Assembly: GCF_005405205.1 (NCBI RefSeq)
Contig: NZ_BJDP01000005.1
Location: 1 to 64,000 of the forward strand
Direction: 5' to 3'
Length of the DNA stretch: 64,000 nucleotides
Source: Enterococcus pingfangensis
GTDB taxonomy: Bacteria > Bacillota > Bacilli > Lactobacillales > Enterococcaceae
Shown: positions 7,270 through 17,452 of the stretch, in pieces
How the letters are laid out: every line of letters starts with the position of its first letter
Numbering within the stretch: the stretch's first letter is position 1
Made by a program: the position numbers and the translations under genes
Notes under the pieces: generated by a model
Database searches by the model: none
Seen by the model: only the letters and a program-made list of their open reading frames with translations
What the model was told of the DNA's origin: nothing

Positions 7270-10005
7270 TTAATGGAATATTTTGCTTTCGTGTGCGACT
7301 TTCGTCAATTTTTTCAGATGCGGTTGTAAAATGGGATAAGCCCACGTTCCTAAGATCCCAAATACGATGAAAAGAACGATCATAATAATGATATCTTGAG
7401 TCGCGTTTGGCCAATAGATCCCGCCGGCACTCTCGCGTAATAAATTGACTGCGTGCGTGAATGGCAGCCATGGATTGACGGCTTGGAAAAATTTGCCGGA
7501 TACTTGGATCGGATAGTTCCCGCCGCCGCCGGAAATAGAGAGCACTAGGATGATGATCGCGATCCCTTTGCCGACTGTTCCAAAAAGCGCCACGAGCGTG
7601 TAAACGATCATCATAAAGGCTAACGCCACTAAGACCGCAAATAGAACACTGTACACTGGATTTTTTACGTAAACATCCAGCAAGAAAATATTTCCCAACG
7701 TTACGATCAAGGCTTGCCCAACACTGACCGCTAAATAAGTCAGCATGCGTGCCCCAAATTGTTCCCGTTTTGTGTATTTGCCGCGCTCTTTTTTATCCAA
7801 AAAGAATTCGGTAGTCGTGACACTTGAAAATAGTACCGCGCCGACCCATAAACACAATGCTGTATAAAATGGTGTGCTGGCTGAACCGTTATTTGCGATT
7901 GGATACATCGCGTTCGTTTGTAGTTCCACTGGCGTCGTGAAGAAATCACTTTCCTTTTGAGCATCCAATTTCAACAATTTCAAAACTTGACCAAGGTCAA
8001 CTGTTTGATCTCCTTGCTGGATCGCATTCGCGGCTTTTTGAATCCCTGCTCGCAGTGTTGGCCAATCGTTTTGGATCAAATCGGTGGCAAGATCTAACGC
8101 TTGTTCGACTTCTGGCATTTTATCATTTGCGATTTTCAACCCGCCGGTCAAATCTTCTTTCACCCCTGGCCAATCATTTTGCATGAAGTTTGCGGCCAAA
8201 GCCAATTTTTGTTCCACTACTGGCAATTCATTGTTGTAAAGATCCGCGCCCGTATTGATACCATTCACGATGTCCGTCATATGGCCGTTCAATAATACAT
8301 TCGCGTCATGGACTTCCTGACCAATCGCCGGCATTTGTTTTTGATATTTTTCTAAGAAAGTAATTGCGTTGCTGACCGTGCCTTCAGTTGAATTCAAAAG
8401 CGATGCAAAATCGATTTGCTGTGCTTGGTTCAAGACACCTTGAGCCGTGTTGATCATGGCAATCAACTTATTTAGAACCGTGCTGACTGTCTCTGTAATT
8501 TGCTGGACGTTGATTTGATTGATGATTGCATCGATTTTATCTGTAAAATCAGTAACTTGTTTGAGCAGTTGTCGAGCTGACTCTAAGTTTCCTGCTTGTA
8601 CAGCATCATTGATTCTTCCAGCATGATTGCTCAAATCAGTTAAAACGGCTTGAAGATCATTTAAATGCTCAAGCGACGTGCTTAATACATTGCTGGCAGT
8701 TGTATTTCCATTATCATCTGCTACCTTTTTCAGATCCGTTAAGAACGAGGCTAATTTATCAATAGCTGTTTTTTGTTGTGCGATATCGGCTTGAAAGTCA
8801 CCAATCAATTTTGCAATATTTTGCTTATCTTGACTAGTCAGTTCGTTTTTATCCATTAATTCTTGAAGCGTTCCGACTAATGAATCTGTAGTAGCAGTGA
8901 TTTGCTGGATGGATTCCAACGTAACTTGAACGCTGCTTGAAATGCTTGGTATGGCCGTTTGGAGTTTTTCTGCACCGTCTTTTGTCGTATTCGCAAAATC
9001 GTTGGCTTGATTGCCAAGCTTTTGAATGTCCGGCAAGATCGTCTGCACTTGATGAATGATGTTCAGCCCTTGTTTGGCTTCATTGATCCCATCATTCATG
9101 GTCGTTTCGATTTCAGAAAAATCACTATCGACTTGCGCGATTTGATCGCCGGCTTGCTGGATCTCAGGGATTTTTTGCTGCAACGTCAAGATAACACCGG
9201 CTTGTTTTTTGATCTCCGGCATTTTTTGATTCAGACTGATCAATTTTTGTCCCATCGCGTCAACTTGCGGCAAATACGCTTGTAGTTCATTTGCCTTAGC
9301 TAATTTTTCTTTCAGCTCAGGCATCTTGCCTTGCACTTCGACGACTTCTTGCGTGTATTTATCAATCTCGTCTAAATTATCATTGGTCGTCAAAATCAAA
9401 TTTTTCACTTTATTGATGCTTACCAAATTGGCATCGATATCGTAACCAATCTCATTAAAAACTTTCAGTAACGTCGAGCTGGCAGTCTTAATAAATTCTT
9501 GGCTGATTTCTTGTTGAATCGAGCTGGCCCCTTTGTCTGTGATTTTAGGAGCGATTGCATTGATTTTCTGATTCAAATAATACTCAATTTTTGGTTTTTG
9601 AATCTCGCCAGAAGTAAAACTCAATAAGTCCTTAGAAAAATTTTTCGGCAAATAAATTCCCGCATAATATTTTCCTGACTTTACGCCTTCAACGACTTGT
9701 TTTTTCGAGTCGACAAAGCGCCAGCCGAGTTGTTTATTTTTATGCAGATTTTTGACCACTTCATTTCCGATTTCGATATCTTTGTCTTCAAAAGTGGCGC
9801 CTGCATCCGCACTGTAGACCGCGATCGGCAGTTCGCCAGTATTCGAATACGGGTCCCACAACGCCTTGATATTAAACCAAGCATAAAGGGATGGGATGAT
9901 GACTAAAGCTGCCATCAGAAAAATGGCGATCGGATTTCTAAAAATCCGACGCCAATCTAATTTAAAGAGATTCCATGTATGTTTAAGCGATTGAAAAACG
10001 TTCAT
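7270..10005 (-). CDS. YhgE/Pip-family large membrane protein
   Basis: A 911-residue protein with the family architecture: a cytoplasmic N-terminus, one membrane helix at about residues 25-45, a very long extracellular region (about 50-690) rich in predicted coiled coil with repeated KMPEI/NDWP-type segments, and a C-terminal block of about six membrane helices ending with a basic tail. Lactococcal Pip is a phage c2 receptor; YhgE/Pip proteins resemble ABC-2 permeases and the type VII secretion component EsaA. The real cellular role is unsettled. I start it at ATG 10003-10005, with AGGTG seven bases before; an in-frame GTG at 10014 lies inside that ribosome site. It is single-gene, between a good promoter and a strong terminator. 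Confidence 0.85.
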   Translation of the reverse strand: MNVFQSLKHTWNLFKLDWRRIFRNPIAIFLMAALVIIPSLYAWFNIKALWDPYSNTGELPIAVYSADAGATFEDKDIEIGNEVVKNLHKNKQLGWRFVDSKKQVVEGVKSGKYYAGIYLPKNFSKDLLSFTSGEIQKPKIEYYLNQKINAIAPKITDKGASSIQQEISQEFIKTASSTLLKVFNEIGYDIDANLVSINKVKNLILTTNDNLDEIDKYTQEVVEVQGKMPELKEKLAKANELQAYLPQVDAMGQKLISLNQKMPEIKKQAGVILTLQQKIPEIQQAGDQIAQVDSDFSEIETTMNDGINEAKQGLNIIHQVQTILPDIQKLGNQANDFANTTKDGAEKLQTAIPSISSSVQVTLESIQQITATTDSLVGTLQELMDKNELTSQDKQNIAKLIGDFQADIAQQKTAIDKLASFLTDLKKVADDNGNTTASNVLSTSLEHLNDLQAVLTDLSNHAGRINDAVQAGNLESARQLLKQVTDFTDKIDAIINQINVQQITETVSTVLNKLIAMINTAQGVLNQAQQIDFASLLNSTEGTVSNAITFLEKYQKQMPAIGQEVHDANVLLNGHMTDIVNGINTGADLYNNELPVVEQKLALAANFMQNDWPGVKEDLTGGLKIANDKMPEVEQALDLATDLIQNDWPTLRAGIQKAANAIQQGDQTVDLGQVLKLLKLDAQKESDFFTTPVELQTNAMYPIANNGSASTPFYTALCLWVGAVLFSSVTTTEFFLDKKERGKYTKREQFGARMLTYLAVSVGQALIVTLGNIFLLDVYVKNPVYSVLFAVLVALAFMMIVYTLVALFGTVGKGIAIIILVLSISGGGGNYPIQVSGKFFQAVNPWLPFTHAVNLLRESAGGIYWPNATQDIIIMIVLFIVFGILGTWAYPILQPHLKKLTKVAHESKIFH

Positions 10006-10037
10006 TGATTTCACCTACTATTTTTTCTTGCTGAACC

Positions 10038-10118
10038 ACTGTAGCATGGATTTTCAGCAAATTTCAATTCTAGTGAGTGTCTGGAATCTGCTTTTTTGAC
10101 ATTCCTAACGATTTGTCA
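10038..10118 (-). promoter_or_regulatory. Promoter of the YhgE/Pip gene with an upstream inverted repeat
   Basis: TTGAAA (10062-10067), 18-bp spacer, TACAGT (10038-10043) on the minus strand. About 30 bp upstream is TGACA-N12-TGTCA (10097-10118), an inverted repeat of operator size. No regulator gene is adjacent, so the binding protein is unknown. Confidence 0.5.
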
Positions 10119-10159
10119 TAATTGTATCCCTTTTCAATCAATAAATACTAAAGAAATGC

Positions 10160-10474
10160 TTAAAACTCAAGATTTTTTCTCATGATGAAGCGCTCCAATA
10201 GCAGTTCGGTCAACTCCTCGATTTTAGCTGAATCTGCTTGTGTTAAGTTTAAAATCGGTGTCTCTTCCAAATCACGCAAACGAATCGGTTCAACGTGATC
10301 GTCCACTTGCCGCAAGGTCACTTCTGGATGCGGAACTTTTTCGCCGCAAGGACCGGCTGCTAAATAGGCCAATTGATACCCGTCTTCGATCTCCCGCAAC
10401 CGATAATAGCCGTCAGCCAGATCTTCTGTGCCACCATAATTTGCTTTTACTAATGACCATTTCTTCTGATCCAT
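10160..10474 (-). CDS. Small conserved-looking hypothetical protein
   Basis: A 104-residue acidic, soluble protein (no signal or membrane segment). I do not recognise the family. It is credible as a gene because it starts at ATG with AAGGAGT upstream, only 4 bp after the oxidoreductase stop, and has a mixed, globular composition: a strand-rich first half with YYRLREIEDGYQLAYL and a helical C-terminal end. It is probably co-transcribed with the oxidoreductase, which hints at a shared redox or stress setting, but no function can be assigned. Confidence 0.7.
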   Translation of the reverse strand: MDQKKWSLVKANYGGTEDLADGYYRLREIEDGYQLAYLAAGPCGEKVPHPEVTLRQVDDHVEPIRLRDLEETPILNLTQADSAKIEELTELLLERFIMRKNLEF

Positions 10475-10478
10475 GTTC

Positions 10479-11408
10479 TTACTCCTTTTTTATAATAATT
10501 TTTCCCGCCGATGGGTGTCCTTCTAATTTTTCATGTCCGTAAATCACGCTTGCTAGAGTAAACGGCAAAACTTCCGCGATCTTTAACTGGATTTCATCAG
10601 CTACTTCTGTTAAAGCTGTTAACGCCTCAAAATCAGAATATTCTTTTGATGGTCCAAACGCCAAATAATTTCCAGTTTTCGTTTGTTCCTTCGGTAAAGC
10701 ATTCAATGCTACAAAATTTCCGCCGGTTTTCATGATCTGTACGCCCGCTTCTCCAGCAACTCCGCCTTTTGTCGCATCAATCACAGTATCTGCTTGATTG
10801 GCAAATACTTTTCCAGCATCTGCTTGATCGTAAGCTGCGAACTGATCTGCGCCCAATCGGGTGACCCATGATTCGTTTCGTTTAGAAGCTGAAGCAAGTA
10901 CGGTTTTGCCTTGTTTTTTCAAAAACTGGACCAATAATGAACCAACCGCCCCGGAAGCTCCTTGTACCATGACGGTTTGACCGATCGTATCACCTAATAA
11001 ATGCGTGACTAGATTATAAGTCGTCAGCCACGGTGTCACCATGCCTGCTGCAACTTCCCACGATAAAGCAGCCGGTTTTTTTACAACTTTCTTTCCTGGA
11101 GCCACGATTTCTTCGCCGTAAGTCCCGCTGATTGCATGAACGATCACTTCATTGCCGACTTTTACATGAGTGACGGCAGCACCAACTTCAGTCACGATCC
11201 CTGCGCCATCATTTCCTAGCACATAAGGAAATTTCACTGTTCGAAAGTCGCGCATCGCTCCTTGACGCAAGGCGACATCGTACGGATTGATTGCAAAAGC
11301 TGTCAGCGCTACTCGAACATGTGTCTCGTCGACCGGCCGAGCTTCCGCTTGGATCTCAATCAATACATCTTTGGCTGTTCCGTAGTCTTTTAATGCGAAT
11401 CGTTTCAC
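10479..11408 (-). CDS. Zinc-independent NADPH:quinone oxidoreductase-like enzyme (MDR superfamily)
   Basis: A 309-residue medium-chain dehydrogenase/reductase. The N-terminal GroES-like fold is followed by the nucleotide-binding motif GASGAVG in the Rossmann half. The usual zinc-site text GHE is replaced by GND and no structural cysteine cluster is present, placing it with quinone or enone reductases rather than zinc alcohol dehydrogenases. It would reduce quinones or reactive enones with NADPH in the cytoplasm. The start is GTG (11406-11408); the best ribosome site, GAGAGGA, is rather far (about 12 bases), so the start is slightly uncertain. The small gene downstream follows after 4 bp. Confidence 0.85.
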   Translation of the reverse strand: MKRFALKDYGTAKDVLIEIQAEARPVDETHVRVALTAFAINPYDVALRQGAMRDFRTVKFPYVLGNDGAGIVTEVGAAVTHVKVGNEVIVHAISGTYGEEIVAPGKKVVKKPAALSWEVAAGMVTPWLTTYNLVTHLLGDTIGQTVMVQGASGAVGSLLVQFLKKQGKTVLASASKRNESWVTRLGADQFAAYDQADAGKVFANQADTVIDATKGGVAGEAGVQIMKTGGNFVALNALPKEQTKTGNYLAFGPSKEYSDFEALTALTEVADEIQLKIAEVLPFTLASVIYGHEKLEGHPSAGKIIIKKE

Positions 11409-11633
11409 CTTTATCCATCCTCTCTAACTGCTGAAAATAACTTCTTGCGTCATTTTTTGATCGACAACTAAGTCATTCATTTTTGCTCAACCAATCCGTC
11501 AAAACTCATAAACTTTTTCCTCAGCTTTAGATTCAGCCGACAAGCGCTTCATAAACTCAAACTCTTCATTGGAATCGCTTCCTCCCCAAAATCTTTATCC
11601 CTATTGTAGCGATTATCGCTTACTTGTTCCAAC

Positions 11634-11672
11634 AAAAAGGTGTGTCTCGCATATGCAAGACACACCTTTTTT
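11634..11672. terminator. Terminator of the lmrCD-like operon
   Basis: Hairpin GGTGTGTCT...AGACACACC with flanking A and T runs, active in either direction, 9 bp past the stop at 11681. The rest of 11409-11680 shows no gene. Confidence 0.9.
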
Positions 11673-11680
11673 GATAAGCG

Positions 11681-13558
11681 TTAATCTAATTCGACTTTTC
11701 CCGTATACAATTGATAATACATGCCATGTTCAGCTAATAAACTTTCATGATCGCCGCGTTCGATGATTCGACCATGATCCATCACCATAATGACATCTGA
11801 ATTTTGAATTGTTGATAACCGATGGGCAATAACAAATACTGTCCGACCTTCCATCAAGCGATCCATCCCCGATTGAACGATACTTTCTGTTCGAGTATCG
11901 ATACTAGAAGTCGCTTCATCCATGATCATCACTGGTGGATCAGCGATTGCTGCTCGGGCAATCGCCAATAATTGGCGCTGTCCTTGCGACAAGCCTTCGC
12001 CATCGCCGGTGATCACCGTATCGTATTTTTCCGGCAAATGTTGGATAAACGTATCGGCATTTGAAAGTTTAGCCGCTTGATAAACTTCTTCATCCGTCGC
12101 ACTTAAATTCCCGTAACGGATATTTTCTTTGACTGTGCCAGTGAATAAATGTGTATCTTGCAAGACAATCCCTAACGAAGAACGCAAAGAATTTTTTTCG
12201 ATCTTCTTGATATTGACTCCGTCATAACGAATCTTACCTTCTTGAATATCATAGAAACGATTGATCAAATTCGTTATCGTCGTTTTACCGGCACCGGTCG
12301 CGCCGACAAAGGCAACTTTTTGTCCAGGTTCGGCGTAAAGATTAATATCACGCAACACTAAATGATCCTCATTGTATCCAAAGTTGACATCTTCAAAACG
12401 AACATCACCGGTCAAGCGGACATACGAGATCGTACCATCTTCGTGAGGGTGTTTCCAAGCCCAGATCCCAGTTCGTTCATTCGTCTCGATCAATTCCCCG
12501 TCGACTTCTTTGACATTGACTAAGGTCACATAACCATCGTCAACTTCTGATTCTTCATCTAATAATTGGAAGATCCGATCTGATCCGGCCAACGCCATGA
12601 TCACGAAATTGATTTGTTGGGAAATTTGGCTGATCGGACCATTCAATGATCGGCTAAGCTGCAAGAATGCGGCAATCATTCCGACTGTCAGCGCGGAAAC
12701 ACCATAAACGGCAAATAGCCCGCCGATGATTGCAACTAAAACATATTGGATGTTCAAAAGATTCATCATAATCGGCATCAACGTGTTTGCTGTAGCATTG
12801 GCTTTAGTGGCACTTTCTTGCAACTGATCGTTGATTTCATCAAAATCATTGATCGCTGCTGCTTCGTGATTGAAGACTTTCACCACTTTTTGACCGTGCA
12901 TCATTTCTTCGATATAGCCATTGACTGCGCCTAAAGAACGTTGTTGTTCGCCAAAATAGCGGCCACTGCGATTCGTGATGAAACGCAAGATCACAAACAT
13001 CAGTGTGACTGAAACAAGGACAAAACAAGTTAGAGGCACACTCAATGAAAACATTGCGATGAAAACCGAGACAAAAGTCACGAGCGCCATCAGCAAGTTA
13101 GGAATACTTTGCGAGATCATCTGTCGTAGCGTATCGGTATCATTGGTAAAATGACTCATGATATCGCCATCCGCATTTGAATCAAAATAGCGTAAAGGCA
13201 ATGTCTCTAAGTGATTAAACATCTGATCACGGATTTTTTTCTGTGTTCCTTCTGATACTTTTACCATGATCAAATTATATGAAAGCGTCCCGACAATCCC
13301 GACAGCATAGATCAATGCCATCGTTAAGATCGCTTTTAGCAATCCGGTAAAATTCGGATTATTTTGTCCAATCAACGGTGTGACATAATCATCGATCACG
13401 ACTTGCAGGAATAGCGAGCCACGGACATTGGCAAACGCGCTGATTAAGATCATGAAAAAGACAACGATCAGTTGCGCCTTATGTTCTTTTGCCATGATCT
13501 TCAGCAAGCGTTTGATCGTTCTTAGCGGACTGGATTCAGCAGCAAATTTTTTATTCAT
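11681..13558 (-). CDS. ABC exporter half-transporter, LmrD/EfrD type
   Basis: A 625-residue half-transporter with its membrane domain at about 25-320. A family-typical linker containing RTGIWAWKHPHEDGTI precedes the ATPase domain. Motifs: Walker A GATGAGKT (419-426), variant signature LSQGQ (523-527), Walker B with catalytic Glu548. It is therefore the consensus-site subunit of a heterodimeric exporter like lactococcal LmrCD or enterococcal EfrCD, which move dyes, drugs and bile-like compounds. I start it at ATG 13556-13558, which overlaps the upstream subunit's stop by 8 bp and has GGTGA before it; the frame is open further upstream without a better start. Its partner gene carries a frameshift, so heterodimer formation is in doubt. 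Confidence 0.88.
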   Translation of the reverse strand: MNKKFAAESSPLRTIKRLLKIMAKEHKAQLIVVFFMILISAFANVRGSLFLQVVIDDYVTPLIGQNNPNFTGLLKAILTMALIYAVGIVGTLSYNLIMVKVSEGTQKKIRDQMFNHLETLPLRYFDSNADGDIMSHFTNDTDTLRQMISQSIPNLLMALVTFVSVFIAMFSLSVPLTCFVLVSVTLMFVILRFITNRSGRYFGEQQRSLGAVNGYIEEMMHGQKVVKVFNHEAAAINDFDEINDQLQESATKANATANTLMPIMMNLLNIQYVLVAIIGGLFAVYGVSALTVGMIAAFLQLSRSLNGPISQISQQINFVIMALAGSDRIFQLLDEESEVDDGYVTLVNVKEVDGELIETNERTGIWAWKHPHEDGTISYVRLTGDVRFEDVNFGYNEDHLVLRDINLYAEPGQKVAFVGATGAGKTTITNLINRFYDIQEGKIRYDGVNIKKIEKNSLRSSLGIVLQDTHLFTGTVKENIRYGNLSATDEEVYQAAKLSNADTFIQHLPEKYDTVITGDGEGLSQGQRQLLAIARAAIADPPVMIMDEATSSIDTRTESIVQSGMDRLMEGRTVFVIAHRLSTIQNSDVIMVMDHGRIIERGDHESLLAEHGMYYQLYTGKVELD

Positions 13559-15289
13559 CCCGTTCACCAAATCCTTTCTGTTGCGAATCAAAGACTTCTT
13601 GATAGATCACGTTGTCTGCTAACAATTCATCATGCGTCCCAACGCCATTGATTTTCCCATCATCCAACACGATGATCCGATCCGTGTCTTGGATCGAACT
13701 GATCCGTTGCGAGATAATAAATGTGGTTGTGCCGGGAATCTCCTTGACTAAGCCTTCACGAATCGCCCGATCTGTTTTCGTATCGACCGCACTCGTTGAA
13801 TCATCCAAGATCAAGATCTTCGGCTTTTTCAATAATGCGCGGGCGATCGTCAACCGTTGTTTTTGTCCGCCAGAAACATTATTCCCGCCTTCAGAGATCA
13901 TCGTTTCGTATTTGTCAGGGAATTCTTGAATAAAGGGATCCGCCTGTGCGATCGTTGCGGCATGGATGACTTCTTCTTCAGTCGCCTCCGGATTTCCCCA
14001 ACGGAGATTTTCTGTGATGGTCCCGCTGAATAAAACATTGTTTTGCAAAACCATCCCAACTTGATCGCGCAGTGTTGCTAAATCATAGTGACGAACGTCA
14101 TGACCGCCGACTTTGATTTTTCCATTTGTCACATCGTAAAGCCGCGGAATCAACTGGACGAGGCTCGATTTTGAGCTCCCAGTCCCGCCGACGATCCCGA
14201 TCACTTCACCAGATGCGATCTTCAAATCGATATTTTCTAAAACTAATTTATTCATGTCATCTTTATAACTAAAGCAAACGTCTTGGAATTCTACCGAGCC
14301 ATCGGGTACTTCAGTCAACGGTTCAGCGCCATTTTTCAAATCACTTTCTTCGCTGAGTACTTCTGTAATCCGTTCGGCAGAAGTACGAGCGATCATCAAT
14401 TGAACAAACGTCATCGACATCATCATCAAGCTCATCAAAATTTGCATCGTGTAGTTGAACATGCTGACTAATTCACCAGTTGTCAAACTGCCTTTATCCA
14501 CGATCAATTCGGCTCCCAGCCATGAAAGCAGCAGCATACACGTATAGACAGCGACTTGCAGCAGCGGCATATTGAAAGCAACGATTCTTTGGGCTTTTGT
14601 AAAGTTATCAAAAACCATTTTTGATACTCGGCTAAATTTTTCTTCTTCATATTCTTCCCGTACATAAGATTTCACTACTCGAATCCCTTGAAGATTTTCA
14701 TGGACGACACTATTCAAACGGTCATATGTACGAAAAACTTTTTCAAATAATGGATGAGCAAACCGAATGATCAAGCCTAGTCCGATAACCATGATCGGCA
14801 CGATCGCTAAATAGATCATTGATAATTCCCGATTGATATGAAAGGTCATCGCTAAAGAAAAAATCAAAATCAACGGGGAACGGACTAAGATCCGAATCAC
14901 CATTTGGTAGGCATTTTGTACGTTCGTCACGTCAGTTGTCAAACGGGTGATCAAACTTGAACTGGAAAAACGGTCAATATTTGAAAAAGAAAAACTTTGG
15001 ATCCGTTCAAACAAATTATGCCGCAGATTTTTAGCAAATCCCGCCGAAGCGACCGCAGCCGTTCGTCCTCCTAATGTTCCTGTAACTAATGCAAACAGCG
15101 CGCACAAAAACAACAATCCGCCATAACGCAAGATCGTATTCGTATCGCTTTTTCGATTCCATGATCGATCAAACCGGCCATGATCAACGGCATGATCACA
15201 TCCATCAAGACCTCTCCCATGGTAAACAGCGGAGTTTGCAAACTCTGCTTCTTGTATTCACCGACATTTGCCAGTAATTTTTTTAACAC
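13551..15289 (-). pseudogene. ABC exporter half-transporter, LmrC/EfrC type, with a one-base frameshift
   Basis: The N-terminal 47 or so codons (from GTG 15289, AAAGGA upstream; text LLANVGEYKKQSL through IDHGIEK) and the rest of the protein (from about 15140 to 13551) lie in different frames. Adding one G at about 15147-15149 on the minus strand restores IEK-GDTNTI-LRYGG and a continuous product of about 579 residues, normal for LmrC. Downstream all domains are intact: signature VSGGQ and Walker B ILDDS, with Asp in place of the catalytic Glu, the degenerate partner of the 11681-13558 subunit. Possible explanations are a real loss of function, a sequencing error beside the A5 run, or low-level slippage. 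No canonical slippery heptamer is in frame. Confidence 0.82.
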
Positions 15290-15328
15290 ACACTCACGTC
15301 CTTTCATTCTTGCATTAATAATTGCCTA

Positions 15329-15339
15329 CTATAGTATAG
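15329..15339 (-). promoter_or_regulatory. -10 region and short palindrome before the lmrCD-like operon
   Basis: Minus-strand TATACT (15333-15338) is a good -10 within a perfect CTATA-C-TATAG palindrome. The -35 is weak (TTAGAA). The palindrome may be a regulator site. Confidence 0.5.
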
Positions 15340-15445
15340 AGACTTTTTCTTGAAATTTCTAATAAATTCGCTCTTTTCCGACAAAAAGAATTGTTGCAAA
15401 GCGTATTTTCTCTATCAATAACTTTTCTCAAACAGCAGCTGCCTT

Positions 15446-15466
15446 TAAAAAGCTACGTCAGCTTTT
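15446..15466. terminator. Probable terminator after the Mga-like gene
   Basis: AAAAGCT-ACGTC-AGCTTTT hairpin with a short stem and T-run, about 115 bp beyond the regulator's stop. It is the best terminator-like element in 15340-15579; nothing else coding is seen there. Confidence 0.5.
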
Positions 15467-15579
15467 CGCTAAAATAAAAAAGGCATTGATCCTTTAGCAA
15501 AAAATGTTGAACCATCAAATTCTGCCGACCTTAAAAACAGCCCACGCTCAGCCACAATCAAAGTCAGCCGTTCCACTTT

Positions 15580-17034
15580 CTAGCGAATATTTTTTACAAC
15601 CGAACCGATCGAAGAAAGATCGCTTTCCGTCAAAAAATCATCGACAATTTTTAAATTACTGTAAGAATAATTTTTGATCGGATAATTTGCGATGACCAAA
15701 TCATATTTCTTGAAACTTTCATCATAAGCAAAATCCAAGACCGAGCCTTGATGGGTTTCAATCGCCACCCGATAATAGAACCGGCTGCGGATCAGCTCAG
15801 CCAGCATCGCGGCATGACCTTCCCCTGAATCACTCACTACAAAGATTTTTACTTTGGCTGAATGGATGTCTAACGAGTGAGCCAACCCTTTCCATTCTTT
15901 AAATAAAATGGTCAACACTGAAAAATAAAATTGACTGAACCACGGATCTCCCGTTCCGCGTTCCATACTCAATAATAATTGATGAACATATTTCGTAAAG
16001 TGCGGATATTGCAGCTTCGCATTCCTTGAAAAATAGGCCGCTGAATCAAATAAGATTGACCGCGGATACGGGCAGACTTGATACGCCGCTTGAATCTGTA
16101 GCAATTTTTGTAAAATATTTCTCCGCTGCTCTTTTGGTAAAACTGTTTCATAAACCAATTCGATCTCTTTTAAAAAATTCGCTAACAGGCGCGCAGTCTC
16201 CTGACAGCTTGGTTCAAGTTTGGTAATAAAATAGGTACAAAACAAACTATTCGCAACTTCATAATACCAATATTCAGTCACGATATATTTTGAATCTTGC
16301 ACAATTTGATCCGCCACCGAACGCAAAGACAAAATTTTAGCGATCACTGCTTGGTCTAACACCAATCTTTCCCCTTCAGACAAGATGAATCCTTGCGAAC
16401 TTCGGACAATGATAACCGCCAATAAGTAGCTGCTTTCCAATGTTTCCCGATCATTATAAAAAATAGCAAACGAACGATTGGCGCTGCTAATAAACGCAAT
16501 GATCTTTCTCCGCTCTAAATCAAATGGCCAGTCATTCAACCCATATTTTTCTAAAAATAATTGAACGTAAAAAGTCCGAACCCATCGTTCATTTGGAGCA
16601 GTTATCCGGAACGGCCGACGTTCAAGGATCAACCCTTTTTCACCTAAGACCTTATCGAGTTGCTTGATCATTCGATAAAAGGTCGCTTCGCTGATGTACA
16701 GTTCATTGATCCAATAATCGGCGTCTTCATTTGGCTGAAAAAAGAGCCGTTCCAAAAAAGTAAACGCTTCAGATTCATTCATCAAATTTCCGGCGAGTTG
16801 CCGTGTCTTATTATGTAGTGCGTCGTTCAACCGTAATCCATTCGTGCGAGAATACTCTATTCCAACATGCTCTCCCCAAAATTGATTGATTGCTTCCACA
16901 TCAGACAAGACCGTTTTTGTTGAACAATCTAATAAGTCTGCGATCATTTCTGGATTCTGCCACCCAATCAAATCACGCAACACACCAATGATGGCCAACC
17001 GCCGCTGAGTTGTATTTTTAAGTAATCTCCGCAC
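15580..17034 (-). CDS. Mga-like transcriptional regulator with PRD and EIIB-like domains
   Basis: A 484-residue cytoplasmic protein with the Mga/AtxA layout. A first DNA-binding helix-turn-helix is at about 27-52 (MIADLLDCSTKTVLSDVEAI) and a second at about 108-130 (ELYISEATFYRMIKQL). Helical PRD-like regions follow, then a C-terminal EIIB-like domain at about 390-470 (KIFVVSDSGEGHAAMLAELI). Such regulators sense sugar status through phosphotransferase-system phosphorylation and control surface or metabolic genes. The start is GTG with GGAGG seven bases upstream. It sits on the same strand just upstream of the lmrCD-like exporter, so that operon is a possible but unproven target. It is not followed by surface-protein genes here. 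Confidence 0.82.
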   Translation of the reverse strand: MRRLLKNTTQRRLAIIGVLRDLIGWQNPEMIADLLDCSTKTVLSDVEAINQFWGEHVGIEYSRTNGLRLNDALHNKTRQLAGNLMNESEAFTFLERLFFQPNEDADYWINELYISEATFYRMIKQLDKVLGEKGLILERRPFRITAPNERWVRTFYVQLFLEKYGLNDWPFDLERRKIIAFISSANRSFAIFYNDRETLESSYLLAVIIVRSSQGFILSEGERLVLDQAVIAKILSLRSVADQIVQDSKYIVTEYWYYEVANSLFCTYFITKLEPSCQETARLLANFLKEIELVYETVLPKEQRRNILQKLLQIQAAYQVCPYPRSILFDSAAYFSRNAKLQYPHFTKYVHQLLLSMERGTGDPWFSQFYFSVLTILFKEWKGLAHSLDIHSAKVKIFVVSDSGEGHAAMLAELIRSRFYYRVAIETHQGSVLDFAYDESFKKYDLVIANYPIKNYSYSNLKIVDDFLTESDLSSIGSVVKNIR

Positions 17035-17298
17035 AAAAGTCCCTCCTAACTACATTACTATTACACTGCCAACAGCATTTCCATTTTTATTCTACGATAC
17101 TCATTTGTTATCATATCATAAAATGACAGCTCAAAAATGCCTGAATGGTCACTTAAGATAGTTAAAAATCACGATTGTTATTTTTGCTTATACTTTTTAC
17201 TCTGACCTTAACGATTTACCCGTCAAAACTTGCTAATTGCAATAAAAAATCCAGCCAATAATTTTTTTACTGTACCGATGAAATGATTCGAACAACTC

Positions 17299-17342
17299 AA
17301 AAAGGGGTTGTGACAAAAAATCTTGTCATACCCCCTTTTTTT
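17299..17342. terminator. Bidirectional terminator between mazF and the Mga-like gene
   Basis: AAAGGGGTTGTGACAA (17301-17316) pairs with TTGTCATACCCCCTTT (17323-17338) with one mismatch and one wobble, and T-runs follow on both strands. It is the clearest member of the GTTGTGACA hairpin group. The rest of 17035-17298 is AT-rich upstream sequence of the Mga-like gene without a clear promoter or gene. Confidence 0.9.
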
Positions 17343-17351
17343 CGAACAAAC

Positions 17352-17452
17352 AGTGAGAAGCAGCTTCTTCGTAAATTAGCCGAAATTTCACAAAAATTGG
17401 AGAATCCATTTTCGGTAATTTCTTTTTATTTCTTGAAGCTGCCCACTTCTGT
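17352..17452 (-). repeat. Dispersed foldable intergenic repeat, copy 1
   Basis: Read on the minus strand, this matches 26911-27008 (plus strand) at roughly three of four positions, strongest at both ends (GAAGTGGGCAGCTTCAAGAA near the left end; TTTTGTGAAATTTCGGCT to the right). The ends are inverted and fold into one long hairpin. Paired-base differences between copies keep the stem. It lies just downstream of mazF. Confidence 0.75.

Noticed and set aside
7190-7471. 93-codon minus frame over the 3' end of the YhgE/Pip gene
   Set aside because: It runs through the terminator hairpin and overlaps a well-supported gene in another frame.
15131-15307. Two independent small genes instead of one frameshifted exporter subunit
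   Set aside because: The two frames join into one typical LmrC-like N-terminus when a single base is added, and the short frame ends in meaningless residues.
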